From Isoetes taiwanensis (lineage: Eukaryota; Streptophyta; Lycopodiopsida; Isoetales; Isoetaceae), in assembly GCA_021234155.1 (NCBI GenBank), contig JAJEKV010000014.1, positions 12,377,836 to 12,441,835 of the forward strand: a stretch of DNA of 64,000 bases, in the 5' to 3' direction. Under the pieces are notes generated by a model. That model did not search any database and was not told where the DNA came from. It saw nothing but the letters and a program-made list of their open reading frames with translations. The position numbers were made by a program, and so were the translations under genes. This document shows positions 1 to 10,886 of the stretch, in pieces (within the stretch, counting starts at the first letter, position 1; each line of letters starts with the position of its first letter).

Positions 1-105
1 TTCATTGGCTTGAAGGTACTATGACGTGGATATTAGAAATTAAAGTTAAGGGCCATTTTGAGACCCCAAATCCGCCCTAATGTTATTTCGGTAGGACCTC
101 CAAAA
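1..105 (-). other. Leader of a minus-strand gypsy element extending left of the window
   Basis: This short stretch sits between the window edge and the A-type LTR. On the minus strand it directly follows the LTR end and begins with the primer-binding site at 86-102, so it is the start of the internal region of an element whose gag-pol lies outside the window. Nothing coding is visible in it. Confidence 0.6.
86..102 (-). promoter_or_regulatory. Primer-binding site, tRNA-Gln type
   Basis: The minus strand reads TGGAGGTCCTACCGAAA, three bases inside the LTR end. This complements a plant tRNA-Gln 3' end as I remember it (...CGGTAGGACCTCCA). The same site, with the same 3-nt spacer, occurs at 50596-50613, 55275-55292 and, with one change, at 20835-20852. 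Confidence 0.65.
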
Positions 106-2105
106 TGTTGAAGGTGTTCCTGGCGAAACCTTCAACCTCAGTGGTTTAAAACCTCCAGGTTGCTTAAGGAAACCACTCTGTGTGAAGAAATTCCAATTAG
201 AAGGCTGAAATAACAATTCTCAACCCCTTTCCCTAAAGAGAAAAAAGACTGCCTCGCAAGAAATGATGCCAAATGCAAACAAGCAAGGATCTGCCTATGA
301 TTTTTGATGTCAAAGCTACTCAAGATCCTAAGGAATGCTATGCAAAAAGTCAGACAGATTTTAATCAATGCAAACCCCCTCCTGACCGGATCAAAATTTG
401 GTTAATATCCCTGGCAGAGAGTAGATTTTTGTAACTCCAAAAAGGCAACTCTAATATGCCTACAGAAAATGGTCAAGTGCTATTTTTGCAGAGAAATGTG
501 CAAATTGTCCTGAAGATTTGTGTTTGGGTCTGACAGACTGTTACAGACTATGAACATCAAGCAAAAACTTGGGCTAGTTGATGCTTGAGGACTCCTTCTT
601 GTTTTTTTGACTAAATTCCAATGCTATCTATGCTCCGCAAATGAAAAGATGCAAGTTGCCCTATGAAAATGCAATTAAGGATTGGCATGAGCAGAATTTT
701 AGCCTGAGTTGTACAAGCAGAGATCTCACTCTAAGGGATATGCATTTTGGTCATCATTCACCTATTCCATATATGCTTATATGCAACTATTTTTGTAATG
801 CCTCTTGTGCCTAAGTGCAAAGAATCACTGTCAGAACTTTTAAGATGCAAAATACAATGTCAAAGATAATCATTCACAAATGTTTTCCCAAGGGTCGGAT
901 TTTCATTCACTTAAGAATCACACAGCAAACAAAGATAAACCCAAGCTCGATGTCTTGGGCACAGGATCAAATCAAATATTCAGTCAGGTAATAAAATATC
1001 AATAATTCGTACATAATGTAGCATTCGGAAGGAAAATTCAAGCATAAACCATCAAATCCTGCCTTTCTTCAAAGAACCTCGATCAGTCTTCTTCCTCTAA
1101 GCCCTCGAAAAAACTCTGAGCATTTTTCCCCCTTTTGCAATCCTCCGTTCCGGCCCATTCTTGGCAAATCCGAGCCGGATCTTTGTTTTTTAGTTCAGTT
1201 GACGAGTTCTTGGTGCAATTCAGGCCAATCTGAAGTGTCTAGGTCATGATTAGGGAGTTGATTCGGGTGAATTTTGCCAGATCTTGGCGTAGCAGGGGAT
1301 TAGGGTTCTTGAGAAATAGACAGGATATATCCCACAGGCCAGTTTCAGAAAAAAAGATCAAGGTATATAAGGAATAACAGAAGCAATATTATTAATTATT
1401 GCTTGTTATGCCCACGAGGGACTCGGTACCTCCACCGCACCACACGCCCGGGTGTACCACGTGGCGGTGGGTGATTGGACGGGGAGATCTAGGCTTTTTT
1501 TTTTGGGGGTGTAGATAGGAAATTTTTTTTTGCAACATGTCTGGCATATTTCACAAGAAATCCAATATGAAGGCCTAAATGAACACATTTTTGAATTTGC
1601 AAAAAGAATCTTTTTTGATGCTCTCCATGATGGTGGAATCTTTTTTGCAAAACTAGACTTTTCATTTTTTGGCTTATGGAAATAATGAAGTGGCAAGTAG
1701 GCAAGATGAGTTGGCAAGGTGAAGATGATATGGCAAAAGAGGGGTGATGAGGTGTCAAACAACTTGGCAAGGAACATTTTTTCTAGTCAAAACATGTGAT
1801 GAGGTGGAGGTGATGAATGTGACATATGGATGATGATGTGGAAGTGTTGGTGATGATGTGGCAAGATAACATGTCACCCTTATTGGCCATTTTTAAGTGA
1901 TGACATGGGTCAATTTAATGCTAATGCATATTAATTGCAATTCTTTAGGCAAATTTTTTACTTTTGTTGCTTCCCTTAGGAATTTTGCACTTTCTCTCGC
2001 CATTTGACTTCTAGAGAGAGAATTTGACCCTAGACCATGGGTATGGCCAAATCAAGTGAAAATTTTGCTTTTTTTACAAGATGATGATGGTGTGGTGGCC
2101 ATGAT
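106..2105 (-). repeat. LTR A1, truncated 5' LTR of the element to the left
   Basis: It begins TGTTGAAGGTG and can be followed against the LTRs at 24491 and 55296 through shared blocks: the CTCCAGGTTGCTTAAGG block near the start, the ATATATCCCACAGGC block, and the TGGCAAG-rich part. Homology stops around 2105, inside a shared TGATGGA, where LINE sequence begins. About 0.5 kb of LTR is therefore missing compared with the roughly 2.57 kb copy at 24491-33317. It lies next to a primer-binding site, so it is a 5' LTR of a minus-strand element. Short open frames inside it are not conserved as proteins. Confidence 0.75.
1364..1369 (-). promoter_or_regulatory. Possible TATA box of LTR A1
   Basis: TATATA lies in a block (minus strand TTCCTTATATAC) that also occurs in the F-type LTRs, downstream (minus sense) of nothing coding and upstream of the LTR end. 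Position and conservation between LTR families support a promoter, but no transcript start can be seen. Confidence 0.3.
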
Positions 2106-2541
2106 GGAAGGCAACACAACCCGGATTGCATCTTTGACAGAAGAGGTGCAAGCCTCCGCGCCTAGGCTGCTCAAGAAAGGCAACGTGTTTCTTGCATGGA
2201 GACCCGCATCCAACAGCTTGAGGACGGCCTTCGCCTGGCACATGGGGAAAGGCAGCAAGATAGAGCGTGGCTTGTAGACCTCCATACCACCCTGGGAACC
2301 CTGTCCGCCAGAATGGATACCATAGCTCAAGGCAGGAAACAGTTCAAGTAGGAGACCCCGGCAAATCTGTCGCTATTTCACACAGAGGCAAAAGAAACAA
2401 CAGCCACGATCCAAAAAACCTTACAGGCAGCCAAGCGAGATGCAACACGAAAATCCCTAGATCCTCCAATGTAAGCTTAACAATGCGCATGAACACTTCT
2501 TGGATAAGGAAGCAAAATTGGACTCCAAACTTCAGGGATTG
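2106..2541 (+). pseudogene. LINE ORF1 fragment (coiled-coil part)
   Basis: Translated on the plus strand in pieces, this gives TRIASLTEEVQASA, then QQLEDGLRLAHGERQQD and LSARMDTIAQGRKQ. These align in order with the coiled-coil part of the LINE ORF1 at 53.2-53.8 kb (TRIAGLAAEIQSSAS, QLEDGLRLTHFERQQDKQG). Frameshifts and stops break the frame, so it is dead. It has no poly(A) or 3' UTR, so it is an internal piece and not a complete LINE insertion. It is joined to a cut A-type LTR on the left and to the end of element B on the right. The two LINE copies are clearly different sequences, so it is an older or sister family. Confidence 0.7.
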
Positions 2542-4433
2542 TGTTGACCCTCAACCTGGCTAGAGAGTCAAACACAAGAAGCCAACTTGAGTTTTGGGGT
2601 TAGAACCTCCAGATCACTTAAGGTGATCAGTCTACACAAGAATTTCTCAAAGAAAAAGCTCAAATATCAAGTATTTATACCTTTCCCAATTCAAGAATAT
2701 GGAACCCTCACTCAAATTGATGTAGATCTCATAGGTGGATTGATTTCCAAGGTCAAATGATTGTGACTTGTACAGAAAAGTTATAGGCAAGCAAGGGAGA
2801 AGATCTTGACCAAGTCTGCGGTCTAATCTCCAAGATATTCGATCTTAAAGTTGGGTCAATTTTTGGTCAATACCAGTCAAAACTACAGACAGATCTCAGA
2901 ATTTTGTAACTTGAATTGCAGAGGGAATTTTTGAGAGATTCCAAAACTGAGGTGAAGTATAAATCCCAAAGGTGAGGGGCATGCAATCAAATCATATTTT
3001 GGATCATTAAAACTATTTTTTTTGGCACTGTTTTGTGAATAACAGTCTAAAATTGTATCAGACATAATGTAAAAAATGATAACTTGAGTTTGGAATGGTT
3101 TTTTTTCGAACTTTTTGTGCACACAGGTGCAAATATGATGGGAAAACAAGGGCAAGTGGTCGTATGCAAGAAAAAATGATGGAATATCTTACTGTAAAAA
3201 TGTTTGTGTGGCAAAAATACTAAAAGATCATGACGGTCAACTTTTTAAGCACTTGGTAGGCAATTTTCATTGATATGAAGGTAATACAAGATGAATAGAG
3301 GTCTCAGGATCATAAATCAATCATCAAAATATCTCAGGAGGTCATAAAATAATATCATAACAGGAATATCAGTCCAATTTTCTCAAATCGAACTGTGGAA
3401 CACTCAGATACATCATAAACGTCTTCAGATCATGCTCAGCATGTATCAATGTTGAGGTTTGATGCGTCTGGGCCTTCAAAAATCTTCTGTCATTGTTTTT
3501 CCAGTATATATGTTTAGGTTTAACGGTTCCGGCATCTTAGAGCTTAAGTTTAGGCTTGATAGGATGCTTAAGGGCGGGAATACAGAAATAGATAGTTTTC
3601 AGAACCTAATGATTCCATTCCGGCGTGATTCGAGCAGGTTTCCAAACTTAGGGTTCTTCGATAGTATTTTTCCAGAAATTTCGCGATACGGTGGCCGTAT
3701 TTTTTGGGGTATAAACTGAGAATATGCTGTATTTAGCAATTTCGAGAAGCTAGGCCATGGTTCAAAAGATACCCAAAAATAATTATGAAGCTTTTGATCA
3801 TTTGGGCCTATGGTAACCCTAATCTTTTGGGGAATATTCTAGGTAGATACCATAACTGGAACATTCCATGGGGGATATTTGGGTGGCATGGGTACTTAGG
3901 GCACAATGAAGCAAGGGTGTATAAGAGATTGTAAATAAGAGTTAGGCTAATGGCATTTGCAAGGGTATGATATGGGGAATGAAAATAAAGCAAGAAGATA
4001 TGAAATAAGTAGGACATCCCATGGGGGAAATAAAATGCATTAAAAAAGGACTTAGGCAAAGCAAAATATGATTTGCAAAAGGTGGGCAAGGAAGAATATG
4101 AGTATAAGGGAAAATGACTAGGGAAAATTCAAAAAGGAAGGTAAGAATATGGTATGGGGGTGGATAAAAAATGGCTAAGGGATGGAACAAGTACCATGGG
4201 ATCTTCCAAACTCTAACTTCCAATCTTCAAAAAGCATCTTCCAATCTTCTTTAACCCAAAGATCTTTTGACTAGCTTTGACCTCAAATGAAGTATTCCTT
4301 ATGGGAGTTGACCTTGAAGATAAATATCCTTTGACCTTCACACCAATGTTGACTACCAAGTTCTCCTTTGATTTAGCCTTCCTAACTTTAACATATGAAC
4401 CAACAATTAGTATGTTGCCCTTTGGGGGCAACA
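2542..4433 (-). repeat. 3' LTR of element B
   Basis: 1892 bp with termini TGTTG/CAACA, almost identical to 20856-22746. It contains the LTR-family block AGAACCTCCAGATCACTTAA near its left end. Long hydrophobic open frames in it (for example 3808-4223) are AT-rich LTR artefacts. Confidence 0.9.
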
Positions 4434-5327
4434 TCTCGCCAAAACAAGAAAATGGCTGGTCCCCTCGGCCATATTATGCCAAAAGGAATCTATAGAGGGG
4501 TCTTCAAACTTTGTCAAAGTGTGCAAAATGAGACCAAGATGGAATAGAATGTAGGGTGCAAATAATGGAAAGATGAGTGTGAGTGTGGTGATATTGTGAT
4601 GATAGTGAGGTGAAATGAGTGTGATGAATGTGAATATAGTGGTAATATGGTGTGAGTGGAGTGTGATGGGTGATGAAAATAAGTATAAGAATGATAAAGA
4701 GATGGTGTGAGTGAAGTGTGAATGATGTAAAGAGATAAGATGAATATGCTAGTGTTGAGATCTCGCCAAAACAAGAAAATGCATGTCCTTCCTTCAAAAA
4801 TTTGCAACTCTGCTATGGTGGTGAAGCTGAAATGCAGAGTGCTTTGTGGGGGGATGAAAATAAGAATGAGGAGTCCAAATGAATGGTAGGACTACTTGTG
4901 ACAGATGAATATAGATGGGAAAAGGATGCACCTGCCATGGAAACACATAAACATGTTAATCTTAATTCTTGCAACTCTGCCATGATGGTGAAGCTAAATT
5001 TGCAGAGTGCATGCTTGGGAGAATGGAATGAAGAATGAATAGCTAGGTGGGAGGTAGGACCACAGTGAAACAGATGAATGTGGATGAGAGAAGGATGCTC
5101 CTGCAGATGACACTTGACAAATCATTAGTAAAAATCCTTACCTTGGAATTGTTTGATACTATTTCCTGCACCTTGGCTGGCTGCAAACATGAACTCAAAA
5201 AGAATTAATACTAAAAATCAAGACAAAGAGGAATCTAACCTATCTAATCTTAATTCTGATTTTAAAAGTTCTAAAGCATAAAAAGGGACAAGCATATATG
5301 CTGATCCCAGTACCTTTTCAAGTGAAT
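4434..5327 (-). other. 3' untranslated region of element B
   Basis: Between integrase and the 3' LTR I see no coding sequence apart from the integrase tail near 5271-5327 (residues HLKRYWDQH). The end next to the LTR keeps the block GGGGACCAGCC, which is also present beside the 3' LTRs of F and G. A convincing purine tract is not visible directly at the LTR. A duplicated unit is listed separately. Confidence 0.6.
4804..5106. repeat. Tandem 167-bp-period duplication in the 3' UTR of B
   Basis: Two units begin GCAACTCTGCYATGRTGGTG at 4804 and 4971, and both end in GAAAAGGATGC-like or GAGAAGGATGC-like sequence. In each, ACTCTGC pairs with GCAGAGT about 25 bases on, so each unit carries a small hairpin. 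A single related unit lies in the F 3' UTR near 44771. Confidence 0.65.
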
Positions 5328-5549
5328 AGCAGAAGCGGAGGCAGCAGGGGCAGCATTTGGCTGAGCGGGAGCAGACCGAGTTGTAGGGGCAGATTGCGGA
5401 GGATCAGGAGCGGAGGCAGCAGGGGTAGCATTTGGCTGAGCAGGTGCAGGTGCAGCATTTGGTCGACTGCGGGCGTCCCTGACCCTGGCGAACTCCCTCC
5501 TGCGTGCCTCCTGTTGCACTGGAGTAAGATCTCGGCTCACATACAGAGA
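5328..5549 (-). pseudogene. LINE ORF1 fragment inserted in the integrase tail of B
   Basis: The minus strand encodes SRDLTPVQQEARRREFARVR, followed by an Ala/Pro/Gln-rich tail made of two similar copies of PAQPNAxPAAS. The first part matches YVDQDLTPMQQ at the end of the RRM-like ORF1 domain of the LINE in this window (41.7 kb), and the nucleotide sequence around the shared CATACAGAG is close. It splits the integrase tail: PNPN lies on one side and IHLKRYW on the other, while elements F and G have LPNPINIQHLKRYW-like and NPINILHLKRY sequence uninterrupted. The insertion brings a TGA stop. There is no poly(A), 3' hairpin or clear target duplication. Confidence 0.7.
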
Positions 5550-6289
5550 TTAGGATTTGGAAGTGACACCCCTGAAGTTAATTCCTTTAACCAATAAGAA
5601 TTGGTGCCTGCTGATTCCAGCACTTCATAGGGACCTTCCCACAAATTTTCAAACTTACTAGCTGAGTCTTCCCTTGATTTATTCCATTTTTGAACTAACT
5701 CTCCTGCTCTGAAAGTCCCTTGTATTTTATGAGCAGCTTTGAAGGCAGCCAAATCTTTAGCTTTCTTTAACAGATTGGCATTCTCAGCCTCCATCCTATA
5801 TTCTTCTAAATGCAAAAGGGCATCCAGTCTCTCCTGCAAGGCATTTTCAAAAGGTAAACATAGTTTGTGAGCTAACCTTAGAGATGGGAGCTCAATCTCT
5901 ACTGGAAGCACAGCTTCAATGCCATAAACTAGGTTGAAAGGTGTATGAGTGGTTGCTGCTTTAATAGTAACTCTATAAGCCCAAAGAGCATCCACCAATT
6001 TGACATGCCAATCCCTTTGATTATCATCCACTGTCTTCTGCAAAATGCTTTTCAAAACTTTATTAGTAGCTTCTGCTTGACCATTACCTTGGGGGTAGTA
6101 AGAAGAGCTCTTGGTATGTTTGACCTTAAGAATGGTTAGCAGATTAGCAATAACTTCATTCACAAAAGGGGTACCTCTGTCAGAGTGCAATTGTAGAGGA
6201 ATACCAAACCGTGCACAGATATATTCATGTAAAAACTTTCTTTGTTGTAATAGCATTGGCCCTGTCTTAAAGGAATAGCTTACGCCCAT
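5537..6289 (-). pseudogene. pol: Integrase core and C-terminal domain, element B
   Basis: This open stretch encodes most of a Ty3/gypsy integrase. It has the second catalytic Asp in SDRGTPF, the YYPQGNGQAEATNK segment with the catalytic Glu, and the GPY/F-type module LWEGPYEV near the end. No chromodomain follows, which fits the Ogre/Tat/Athila side of gypsy and not chromoviruses. The first catalytic Asp is in the neighbouring frame upstream. The product would insert cDNA into chromosomes. The frame ends early because of the LINE fragment at 5328-5549, and a frameshift near 6285 separates it from the N-terminal half. Confidence 0.85.
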
Positions 6290-7092
6290 TTAGTAAAATA
6301 ATCTGTAGCTACAATAATGTCTTTGATGTTGTCCCTACGAAGGGGGTTAATAGGACCAATATAATCTAATCCCCATATTTGGAAAGGTCCCGGAGAAATG
6401 ATGGGGTTTAGTGCAAATTTGGGAGGAGGATCCTTTTGCCAAATATTTGACACTTGTGGCAAGATTTTATAGCAAGATATAACAATCTTTAAATATTGTA
6501 GGCCAATAATAACGACACAGAGAATTTTCTTGGGCAGTAGTATCTCGACAAAATGGCCTCCACATACTCCTTCATGCATTTCTCTAATGATCGAAAGCGA
6601 TTCCTCTTCATTGACACACCTCGGTAATAGTCCATCCCTGTTGACTTTACATAGAACATCATTAATCATTTTAAATTGCCTACATTTTTCTTTAAATCTC
6701 CTTTGCTGGCTCGAAGTCAGTCCTGAGGGCATCTCCTTGAATTGTAGAAAATTTTTAATAGGTAGCTGCCAATCTTGTTGGTTCTGCTCTTCATTTTCTG
6801 CCTGCAAATAAGCTAAGGCATCCACAAAGTCAACAACCTCTACTGCATCCTCATGATCAAAGAAAATGTAAGGTAAATAAAGACTGGGACTCTTCACCTG
6901 ATGTAACTCCTTAATAGAAATATCAAAGGTTTGTAGCTTACAAGCCCACCTCTGAATTTTTGGTTTGGAAGTAGCCTTACCAAATAACAACCCCATTGGG
7001 TTTTGCTTCATATAAACTTGAACAGAACTTTTCAATAGTAGGTGACCTTGTCTGTCAATGAGGAACATAAGAGCAGCAACACTCTTCTCCAT
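6280..7092 (-). pseudogene. pol: Degenerate post-RT RNase H (C-terminal part) and integrase N-terminus, element B
   Basis: The first part (EKSVAALMFLIDRQGHLL ... YMKQNPM ... RWACKLQ) is the ordinary gypsy RNase H position. The acidic residue expected in the TDHKPL-type motif is absent (YMKQNPM). The second part is the integrase zinc-binding region around MHEGVCGGHF, then the start of the catalytic core with the first Asp in GLDYIGPI. The CxxC of the zinc finger is damaged. A frameshift near 7100 separates it from the RT part. Confidence 0.8.
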
Positions 7093-7139
7093 TCTAGTGT
7101 ATTTTTCTTCAGTTGAACTCCACTGTTTGCTAGAAAAAG

Positions 7140-7922
7140 CTATATGGTATGCTTGTCCTGTAGAATAGCTAGACCTATGGCTTTTTTAGTGATAGTAATG
7201 TAAACTTCAAATGGCATATCCAAATCAGGCTTTTTTAAAAGAGTAGCCTCACAAATGGACTTTATAAGTAACTCAAAAGACTCTTGGCAATCTGATGACC
7301 ATGTGACAGGGACATACTTGCTCTCAGATTTAGAAATCCTACCTATCCTTGTCAGTTTAGAAATACGACTTATAATGTGAGCAAAATTAGGAATATACAT
7401 CCTAAGAAAACTAGTCATGCCAATAAAACTTTTGACCTGCTTCAGATTCTTGGGGGGTACCAGTTTTTTGAGAGCTTCAACCTTTTCTTGTGCCATTTGT
7501 ATACCATTGTTGGACACTTCATGCCCCAAAAGTTGCCCTTTGGATGCAAAAAAAATACAGTTCTTTGGGTTGAGGTTGACTCCAGAGTCTCTGCACAAAG
7601 AGCATATTTTTGCAAGCAATTCCAAATGATTAGTAGGGTGAGATCCTAAGCAAAGGTCATCCAAGTAAACTCTGAATTCTTGAGGAGACATAGATCTAAA
7701 AATAACATCCATAGCTCTCTGGAAAGTGGCAGGTGCATTCATCAATCCAAAAGGCATTCTTTTCATTGCATAAGTTCCCCAAGGGGTAATAAAAGAGGTT
7801 TTTGGTTGATCTTCTTCCTTAATGCTAATTTGGTTAAATCCTGAGAATCCATCCAAAAATGAGTAGACCTCCTTTCCTGCTACAACATATAAGATTTCTT
7901 CTAAAAAGGCAAGGGATAGCAA
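7140..7922 (-). pseudogene. pol: Reverse transcriptase palm/thumb and start of degenerate RNase H, element B
   Basis: The frame contains SFLDGFSGFNQI (palm motif with catalytic Asp), MPFGLMNAPATFQRAMD, and the YLDD box in FRVYLDDLCLG, followed by LGHEVSNNGIQ and the thumb. These are the standard Ty3/gypsy RT blocks. The end enters the RNase H fold with VYITITKKAIGLAILQ, where canonical gypsy proteins have an Asp right after the Tyr strand, so the first catalytic residue is missing. RT copies element RNA to cDNA. The frame is continuous for 260 codons; neighbouring domains are frameshifted relative to it. Confidence 0.9.
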
Positions 7923-8857
7923 TCTTTGATGGTGGCTTTGTTGAGATCTCGATAATCAATGCAGATTCTTAAGGCACCACTCTTTTTTTCTACAGGTACA
8001 CAAGATACCCATTCTGGATTTATGATTTCAATAATAACACCTGCATCTAACATTTTATCCAACTCATCCTTGATTAATCCCATCAATGAGGCATTAATTC
8101 TTCTAAGTTTTTGAAAAACAGGCTTACATCCCTCTTTAATCTTGATTTCAAATTGGCATACCTCAGCTTTGATACCAGTGAGCTCAGAATAATCCCAGGC
8201 AAAGACATCCTTCCTTTCTTCAAAAAACATTTGTATATTTTTCCTATTCTGATATTCAATCAAATCTCCAACAAACAGGGTTCTAGTCTTACCATTTTTT
8301 GTGATTGTAATCTCTTCAGTGCTCTTTTCTTCTGATGCATTAATGGTTAGGATAGGACGAAGTGCTTTTACCTCACTAGCATCAAGATCTTCTTCTGGAA
8401 TGGCTCCTTCAGTTAAATGTGACATGAGAGTTTCTCTACATAAGGCATCAGCTTCCACATTTTTCTCTCTTAGTATGTGAGTGATTTCCCATGAAGCAAA
8501 ACTCGAGAGTACTCCCATTACTTGGTTTTTTAGAAGCTCCATATCTGCATTTTTTGTTTGATAATCTCCTGAAACTTGTCTACAAATCAATTGTGAGTCA
8601 CCATAAATGTGAATGTTAGCAATATCCATAGCTTTAGCCTCCTAAAGACCTGCAATCAAAGCCTTATATTCTACTACATTAGATGTGACTTGGGGAAAGA
8701 TTCTTTCTACTTTAGCTAAAAGTTTGTGAGAAGAGTCTTTCAAAATAGCAGCAGATGATGCAATATTTAGTTTTTTAGAAATACCTCCATCAAACCATAG
8801 AAATCCTGATGGTCCTTGTCTGCTGGGGAGTGCACACTTCATAATAAGAGGAACCAT
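7901..8857 (-). pseudogene. pol: Pre-RT RNase H domain and RT N-terminus, element B
   Basis: From 8857 downward the minus strand reads FLWFDGGISKK, NVVEYKALIAGL, then a TAG stop near 8643, then IYGDSQLICRQ and NVEADALCR. These are the four acidic positions (D, E, D, D) of an RNase HI fold, of the type called archaeal-like RNase H in Tat elements. In familiar Tat elements this domain lies after the RT, but here it precedes it. The frame continues through VFAWDYSELTGI and PVFQKLRRINASL into the RT fingers. The single stop replaces a Gln codon found in element F. A small frame change near 7910 separates it from the palm. Confidence 0.85.
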
Positions 8858-8933
8858 TTCATATTTCCTTGGTCTTGTATTTTTTATCCTGTAAGACCCA
8901 AAGGTTCTTCAATCAGCATTTCCTTAATAAAGT

Positions 8934-9521
8934 TTACCTCTTCTTTGGAGCCATAGGAGCCATCTTGATTGTAAATTGTGGCAGTTTGAGAACCATTGGA
9001 GATGGTACATCTCCCTTGAGACCAGGTGGTCTAGCATCCCTGATGGCTAACCATCTTCTCCCTAGAAGTAGATCATAGATGTCAGATTCATCTCCTATAT
9101 CTTCAAAAGCTACTACAATAAAGTTAGCAGCTACAGTTATGCCCTCTGTATTAACAGGCACCTTAGTTACCACACCAATAGGGGTAATCTTAGCATTATA
9201 AAAAGATCTTAATAATATAGAAGCTTTCTTGTCCACCTCAAAACCACATTTTTTCATAATGTGATATGGCATGATGTTTAGGGGAGATCCCCCATCAAGT
9301 AACACATTTGAGAAGGTATAACCTCCTAAAGCAGCTGGACATGTGAATGCCCCAGGGTCTTCTTCATTCTGTGCTAGAACAAGGTTAGTGGCATCAGTAA
9401 AATTCACACAAGCATTTAATATCTCACCACCGGTTTCTTTGCGATTACTCTTTTTTCTATAACTAGGTGCAATCTTTAGCAATGTGAAAAGATCCACACT
9501 TACTTTGGAGTTTTTGAGCAA
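8934..9521 (-). pseudogene. pol: Aspartic protease, element B
   Basis: The protein shows VLLDGGSPLNIMPYHIM, a retropepsin active site with DGG in place of D[ST]G, and later IYDLLLGRRWL, the C-terminal flap/ILGR-like motif of plant gypsy proteases. The N-terminal part (NSKVSVDLFTLLKIAPSYR) is the conserved Gag-PR junction found also in F and G. It would process the polyprotein. The 195-codon frame is open, but it is out of register with gag upstream and RNase H downstream. Confidence 0.85.
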
Positions 9522-9563
9522 AACATCAACTTCATCAAAGTCTTGATTTTTCTTACCATATTT

Positions 9564-10880
9564 TTACTGAGGGGGTGGAGCTATGATTTGAGCAGGGGAT
9601 TCCACCACAGGTGGTGAAGACCTAGCAGTGGAATGCCTACTTGATTCAGCATGTAGATGAGCTTCATTCATGCTTCTAGTTTGCACCACCATAACTTCTT
9701 CAGATTTAGGAACTTCTGTAGCCTGGATAAATCTTATGGAGGTACTTGGTTCAGCAAATCTCACAGGAGGTTTAGGCTCTGGTCTCTTTTCTTTTTCCTG
9801 CTTAGCAAAATATTCCTTAACAGCACACCTAACATCAGTATGGCCAACTTCTTTACAAAAAGAACAAACAGGACATTCCTTTCCAAAGTGGCCTTTTCTA
9901 TTGCATTTAGGACACACTTGCCAATAGCAAATTTCTGATGGATGAGAATTCCTATTGTAATGAATACATTCAAGGTAAGTTTTACCTATTCTTGCAGCCT
10001 TGAGGTCAACCAATTGTTTGGTTATCTCTGCTAAAGCTTCAGTAACCTTCGATAAGTCTGATTTGACCTCTGCAACTTGAGAATTAGCTTCCTCTTCTTT
10101 AGATTTTTTCTTTTCTTTCTGTATGGCATAAACTGGAATGGAAGGGTGATGATCATAATGTGCATCAGTAGCATCAGGGTAAAAAGGATCATGGCTATGG
10201 TGAGAAACATGATGCTTGTCAGGCAAAGTAGAGAGCATCTGAGTTAGGTCAGTGGTTTTGGCAAAAACTTTGTATATAGAATCAAATCGTTCAGTAGCTT
10301 GGATCTTGAGCAACTTCCTGTGGATATCTGGTCTTCTTTCCAAACCATTGATGAAAGCAGTAACTAAAAAAAGGGTTGGGATTGTAACTTGTGCTCTTTG
10401 ACACCTGCTCATAAATGTGCTAAACCTTTCTTTGTACTGATTCACACTTTCTCCTGCATGTATAGAAAAACCTTGCAACTCATTAACCAAATCTTTTGGA
10501 GCAGCTAACTTACCAAATCTATCCAGGAACTTCTTGACGAGTTCATCCCATGAAGTGGTACCCATTAACTTCTCATAAGTTAACCAAGCACCATCTTCAC
10601 TTTCTTCTTTGAAATATTTTTCGAACTTTGAGAGCTTGCAGCCTTTCTTGAAACCATAATCCCTGTAATAATCCTCAAATATTCTCAAAAAGTTGTTAGC
10701 ACTCATACTGGAATCAAAAGTAGGCAAAGGAACATGAACATTCAACTCAAATTGGTATGGCATGTTTTGAAGCAGGCTAGTTGAGAAACTTGAAGGCAAT
10801 GGCCTTTCTCTGCAATGATCTGATGCATCAATATCTTCTAGTGGTTCTTATTCTGCTGGAAACTTTTGCTTTGGAGCCAT
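9564..10880 (-). pseudogene. gag: Gag, element B
   Basis: The likely start is the ATG at 10880, because elements F and G have an ATG in the same GCCATGxAGTTC context. In B this frame stops at codon 11 (TAA at 10850-10848); the rest is open from Met 10799. The capsid-like part has WDELVKKFLDRFGKL and ESVNQYKERF. Near the C-terminus are three CCHC-type knuckles in a row. The first is damaged (CIHYNRNSHPSEIC, second Cys replaced by Tyr). CPKCNRKGHFGKEC and CSFCKEVGHTDVRC are intact. A Lys/Glu-rich coiled-coil-like stretch precedes them. Gag would form the particle and bind RNA. Element C is inserted just upstream of the start codon. Confidence 0.85.
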
Positions 10881-10886
10881 GAGTTC

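Noticed and set aside
3808-4223. Overlapping 93-codon open frames in LTR B
   Set aside because: Low-complexity, AT-rich LTR sequence. The second LTR has the frames shifted and altered.
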